Assembly (NCBI GenBank): GCA_014523685.1
Contig: JAATVT010000225.1
Location: 1-8,481 of the forward strand
Direction: 5' to 3'
DNA from: Nitrososphaerales archaeon TH5893
Lineage (GTDB): Archaea > Thermoproteota > Nitrososphaeria > Nitrososphaerales > Nitrososphaeraceae
Length of the DNA stretch: 8,481 bases
A program made the translations under genes and the position numbers. A model generated the notes under the pieces. It searched no databases. It had not been told where the DNA came from and worked only from the letters and a program-made list of their open reading frames with translations. The first letter of the stretch is position 1, and each line of letters opens with the position of its first letter. Of the stretch, positions 5,752 through 8,481 are shown piece by piece.

Positions 5752-6123
5752 TTATTCATCCTCTTCATCAGTCTCATTTTCGTCTGTTGGCGTTTCCTCT
5801 GGTTCTTCATCCACCTCTTCGTCCTCCACAACTTCATCCTCAGTTTCCGCTGCACCTCCTGCGTCAGCAGTTGGAGCTGTTGGGCCGTTATTCAAATCAA
5901 TTGTATTGAGCTGCGTACTATTGTCACTAGCTAGCCACGTATTTACACCTAGCGTTGAGTCATGTAGCGCAAAACTGGTACCTACGTAAGGACCTATCGA
6001 TGCGGTTATCAATACTACTACAACTATGAGGATTGGATTTACCATGGTTAATTCACTTAGCTTTGCTCCTTCCAACTTAAATACTGTTTCCCTCGTTTTG
6101 TTCGAGATATTTGTCTGCTTCAT
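5752..6123 (-). CDS. Single-helix membrane protein with acidic C-terminal tail, function unknown
   Basis: I do not recognise a family. The 123-residue protein has a hydrophilic N-terminus (1-26), one hydrophobic helix (about 29-50, with ILIVVVVLITASIGPYVG), a polar spacer with Asn-Ser-Thr (68-70), and a tail in which 21 of the last 31 residues are Asp or Glu. It is probably anchored in the membrane with the tail outside, where it might bind cations or basic surface proteins; this is inferred from composition only. The helix could also act as a signal sequence if translation begins at Met27 (6045). I kept the ATG at 6123 because a TATA-like GATAAAAG lies at a suitable distance upstream. Confidence 0.6.
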   Translation of the reverse strand: MKQTNISNKTRETVFKLEGAKLSELTMVNPILIVVVVLITASIGPYVGTSFALHDSTLGVNTWLASDNSTQLNTIDLNNGPTAPTADAGGAAETEDEVVEDEEVDEEPEETPTDENETDEEDE

Positions 6124-6149
6124 TTACCCTAATGGGAGTTCTTCACATG

Positions 6150-6157
6150 CTTTTATC
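6150..6157 (-). promoter_or_regulatory. TATA-like box for the acidic-tail membrane protein gene
   Basis: Minus-strand GATAAAAG is centred about 30 bp before the ATG at 6123, implying a very short leader or none. This supports the longer start over Met27. Confidence 0.4.
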
Positions 6158-6252
6158 TCAATTAAAGTTGATGTTGAGCTACCATTTTTTAACAGGAGCT
6201 TTTCATAGATCCTCGTACATATTGTTGTTTCCTTATTCTTAATTTAATTCAG

Positions 6253-6271
6253 TACATTATTATTTAATGTA
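6253..6271. repeat. 7-bp perfect inverted repeat
   Basis: TACATTA and TAATGTA flank five bases (TTATT) in the middle of the divergent intergenic region. Position and symmetry would suit a regulator site for either flanking gene, but AT-rich repeats of this size are common by chance. Confidence 0.25.
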
Positions 6272-6430
6272 ACAAAAGTAAATCTGGGAGATGGAATAAA
6301 TTATCCTCAGCTAATGATAAATGGAGTAGGGATGGCAAATGAAAGTCCAATTAGCCAGTTTTGAAATTTGTTAGCAATACAACATTAGGCACCGAAGCCG
6401 AGAAATAACATTCTATGATAAAAAAAAGGT

Positions 6431-6646
6431 ATGGATAGAAAAAATCTAGGTAAAATATTAATTATTATTGGAATACTAGCTGGTACAGCAGGATTAGTAT
6501 TTACAGCACAGAGTAAATCAATTGTCGGTCCTGAGTCTTCCTTTATGTACGAAAATCCCCAATGGACCATAAATGGATATGTAATTTTTGGAGTAAGCTT
6601 AGCAATCATATTTTCAGGCGTCGTGATTTGGATCTCTAAAAGGTAA
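6431..6646 (+). CDS. Small two-helix membrane protein, function unknown
   Basis: A 71-residue protein with a basic start (MDRKNLGK), a first helix (about 8-26), a polar loop (27-47) containing the pattern GPESSFMYENPQW, and a second helix (about 50-68) ending in SKR. The basic residues at both ends suggest that both termini are inside and the loop outside. AAAGGT directly precedes the ATG. It stands alone between two intergenic regions; a TTTTT run at 6759-6763 could end its message. I cannot assign a function. The regular helix-loop-helix layout and the specific aromatic loop make it more likely to be a real gene than chance. Confidence 0.6.
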   Translation: MDRKNLGKILIIIGILAGTAGLVFTAQSKSIVGPESSFMYENPQWTINGYVIFGVSLAIIFSGVVIWISKR

Positions 6647-6800
6647 GGTTAGCAAAAACTTGAAATTTGATAGGAAATTAATCAAGTAAATCTGAGAACT
6701 TGAAACACAGCTTAATAAACTAATTTCATTTTATTGGATTCAGGGTTTTAGTTGCCTCTTTTTAATCGTTATACTACAAGTTGTGTTACTTAGTACCAAC

Positions 6801-6816
6801 GAGTTTTAAATAACTC
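6801..6816. repeat. Short inverted repeat around an AT core before the dehydrogenase gene
   Basis: GAGTT and AACTC flank TTAAAT, 70 bp before the dehydrogenase start. The core TTTTAAAT could itself be a TATA box (giving a leader of about 50 bases) covered by a binding site. Weak evidence. Confidence 0.2.
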
Positions 6817-6853
6817 AATTAAAGAACATACTTACTTGTGATTCATGGGAATA

Positions 6854-6862
6854 GATATTAAT
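6854..6862 (+). promoter_or_regulatory. TATA-like box of the secreted dehydrogenase gene
   Basis: GATATTAAT is centred about 28 bp before the ATG at 6886, predicting a leaderless message and supporting that start over the TTG codons at 6874-6879. Confidence 0.4.
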
Positions 6863-6885
6863 TCATAACCTACTTGTTGTTCTTG

Positions 6886-8262
6886 ATGCGTAGTCTATTG
6901 TGCGATGGTACAGTTTTTTCATTAACAGTATTACTCTTAACTTTTAATGTTACCTTTGGGTATCTTGCAAATGCCCAGGAAGAGGATGAAGAGGTACAGG
7001 AGGAGGAGCAGAACATACCCGACGTTAATGCTGCGATTGGTAGTGAATCCGTAAGTATCAGAGACTCGAATTTGAGAGTTGAACCTGTAGTTGAAGGACT
7101 CGAGTTTCCTACAACCATGGCTTTCCTTGGGCCTGATGATTTCATGGTCTTGGAAAAAGAAAAGGGGACAGTTCAAAGAGTAATAAATGGTGAAATGTTA
7201 CCGGAACCATTACTGGATGTCAATGTAGCAACATCACAGGAAAGGTGCATGTGTGGGGTTGCAGTCTCAAAAGATATCCCAGGACACACATATGTTTACC
7301 TGTATTATACGGAAGCTGAATCAGCAGATGCAGAAGATATATCTAAAGGAATAGATCCCCTGAGAAATAGTCTTTATAGATATGAGTTGGTAAATAATAA
7401 ACTCGTAAATCCTAAACTCCTATTGGATTTACCGGCTATTCCAGGCCCTCGCCATAATGGTGGTGCCATCACAATTGGTCCTGACAATAATCTTTATATC
7501 CCCGTAGGAGATGTGGATGGTTCACATAAAGAATTAGATTTTGAAACTGAAACTCAGAACTATCCTGACGGAGTAGAACCAGATGGAAGAAGTGGCATCC
7601 TTAGAATTACTCTAGATGGTGAGCCAGTACCTAATGGCGGTATTATAGGTGATGAGTTTCCTCTAAATTTATACTATGCCTATGGTGTAAGAAATAGTTT
7701 CGGGATTAGCTTTGATCCAATAACTGGTAATTTGTGGGACACTGAAAATGGCCCGGGGGAGAACGATGAAATTAATTTAGTGGAACCAGGATTTAACAGT
7801 GGGTGGATCCAAGTTCAGGGAATGTCCTCTATCTTGAATAATAATGAATTTAACCCTGAGAACGAAAATGGTGAGGACTCTTCTTCAGATGGTTTAGTGG
7901 ACTTCGATGGAAAAGGAAAATACAGTGATCCTGAGTTCGTATGGAGCGTTACTTTAGGGCCCACTGCTCTCATATTCTTGCATTCTGATAAGCTAGGACA
8001 ACAATATCAGAATGACATTTTCGTTGGCAGTATAGTTACAGGGAATATTTACCACTTTGACTTGAATCAAGATAGAACACAGCTTGTATTAACAGGGGAA
8101 TTGGAAGATAAAATTGCAGAGACAAGGGAGACTGGCGAGCAAGACATAATATTTGGAGAGGGTTTTGCTGGGATTAGCGATCTAGAGGTTGGACCTGATG
8201 GCAACTTATATGTTGTTTCACTTGGACAAGGTAAAATATTCAGAGTAGTTTATTCAGAATAA
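6886..8262 (+). CDS. Secreted PQQ-type sugar/aldose dehydrogenase (beta-propeller)
   Basis: A beta-propeller protein of the soluble glucose/sorbosone dehydrogenase family, which oxidises sugars outside the membrane with PQQ and Ca2+. From ATG 6886 it has 458 residues. There is a signal peptide (1-30, hydrophobic 10-27, ANA before Gln31), then an acidic stretch (32-41, eight of ten Asp/Glu), a linker and the propeller. Family marks are PGPRHNGG (186-193, His190 at the general-base position), GPDNNLYIPVGD, YGVRNSFGISFDP (from 266; Arg269 may contact PQQ), ENGPGENDEIN (287-297) and the final blade GPDGNLYVVS. Where relatives have a GLLG-like turn it has CMCG (Cys121, Cys123). Substrate is unknown, and a family member need not use PQQ. 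An upstream TTG at 6874 would add only four residues. Confidence 0.88.
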   Translation: MRSLLCDGTVFSLTVLLLTFNVTFGYLANAQEEDEEVQEEEQNIPDVNAAIGSESVSIRDSNLRVEPVVEGLEFPTTMAFLGPDDFMVLEKEKGTVQRVINGEMLPEPLLDVNVATSQERCMCGVAVSKDIPGHTYVYLYYTEAESADAEDISKGIDPLRNSLYRYELVNNKLVNPKLLLDLPAIPGPRHNGGAITIGPDNNLYIPVGDVDGSHKELDFETETQNYPDGVEPDGRSGILRITLDGEPVPNGGIIGDEFPLNLYYAYGVRNSFGISFDPITGNLWDTENGPGENDEINLVEPGFNSGWIQVQGMSSILNNNEFNPENENGEDSSSDGLVDFDGKGKYSDPEFVWSVTLGPTALIFLHSDKLGQQYQNDIFVGSIVTGNIYHFDLNQDRTQLVLTGELEDKIAETRETGEQDIIFGEGFAGISDLEVGPDGNLYVVSLGQGKIFRVVYSE

Positions 8263-8350
8263 GAGAGATCGCTCGTCAGTCGAGAATTAGAACTGAGTTC
8301 GCCATGATGCTGTATTTTAATGTCATGCATGTATATTCTTTTATCCTCCA

Positions 8351-8430
8351 ATTACTAAATCTACAAGGTCGCAAACAGAGGGTTAATGATACAATTCTTG
8401 AGAATAGATTTAGTAATATTCAGTTTTTTT
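8351..8430 (+). terminator. 13-bp perfect inverted repeat followed by a T-run
   Basis: ATTACTAAATCTA (8351-8363) and TAGATTTAGTAAT (8405-8417) are exact reverse complements around a 41-base loop, with seven T at 8424-8430. About 90 bp after the dehydrogenase stop, it could form the 3' end of that message or of a small RNA. The long loop is unusual for a terminator, and the arms could instead bound a tiny mobile element. The surrounding 8263-8481 shows no other gene. Confidence 0.4.
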
Positions 8431-8481
8431 ATGATAAGATTTCCTATTTGTCCTAGTTAGTCATCCGAATGTGTAAATTCT

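Larger units (their letters stand above)
6124..6430. other. Divergent intergenic region
   Basis: The region separates the acidic-tail gene (minus) from the two-helix gene (plus), so it should hold both promoters. The minus one is listed below. For the plus gene I see no good TATA box; the A-run ending in AAAGGT just before the ATG at 6431 may serve as ribosome-binding site. No RNA gene or longer coding frame is evident. Confidence 0.4.

Noticed and set aside
6385..6609. 74-codon minus-strand frame
   Set aside because: Antisense to the two-helix membrane protein. The plus frame has the better membrane topology and a start motif.
6657..6705. Direct repeat AACTTGAAA (6657-6665 and 6697-6705)
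   Set aside because: Only two 9-base copies 40 bases apart in AT-rich DNA; no terminal structure suggesting insertion and no array.
8304..8456. 50-codon plus-strand frame downstream of the dehydrogenase
   Set aside because: It runs straight through the 13-bp inverted repeat and T-run, has no ribosome-binding site, and its composition looks like translated AT-rich spacer.
1..8481. tRNA, rRNA, CRISPR, transposase or phage genes
   Set aside because: Scanned for by eye on both strands; no cloverleaf, repeat-spacer array or transposase motif was found. A covariance-model scan would be decisive for small RNAs.

Overview
The window looks like archaeal chromosome, most likely from an ammonia-oxidising thaumarchaeon (Nitrososphaerota, perhaps near Nitrosocosmicus). 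The DNA is AT-rich. Several genes have a TATA-like box about 26-30 bp before the start codon and little or no leader. HxlR-family regulators are present, and one small protein and one secreted enzyme carry strongly acidic segments. The taxon is inferred from these features and was not tested by any search.

Left part (1-2227): a compact arsenic cluster. Three genes run leftward from a divergent promoter region: arsM (As(III) S-adenosylmethionine methyltransferase), arsC (thiol-dependent arsenate reductase of the low-molecular-weight phosphatase fold) and a MIP-family channel cut by the window edge, whose TTG start overlaps the end of arsC. Opposite them, rightward, is a small HxlR-family regulator with three cysteines. 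A perfect 7-1-7 palindrome (1806-1820) lies just before its ATG. The proposed pathway is that arsenate is reduced by ArsC, and arsenite then leaves through the channel or is methylated by ArsM, with the HxlR protein in the place normally held by ArsR.

Middle (2228-5016): a human/bacterial-sized nicotinate phosphoribosyltransferase (NAD salvage) converges on a COG1926-type phosphoribosyltransferase. The latter is notable because 42 conserved-looking codons precede its first ATG with no ATG, GTG or TTG among them. A GGAG motif sits six bases before an ATT codon and a TATA box sits upstream, suggesting a rare ATT start. The 84-bp convergent gap holds two hairpins. The stretch 4681-5016 has no convincing gene, only a 32-codon cysteine-bearing reading frame.

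Right part (5017-8481): a second, classical HxlR regulator on the minus strand with a TTG start; a one-helix membrane protein with an acidic C-terminal tail (minus); a 71-residue two-helix membrane protein (plus); and a secreted six-bladed beta-propeller sugar/aldose dehydrogenase of the PQQ-dependent type (plus) with an acidic stretch directly after its signal peptide. Downstream is a perfect 13-bp inverted repeat with a 41-nt loop followed by seven T. I saw no tRNA, rRNA, CRISPR array or insertion sequence.
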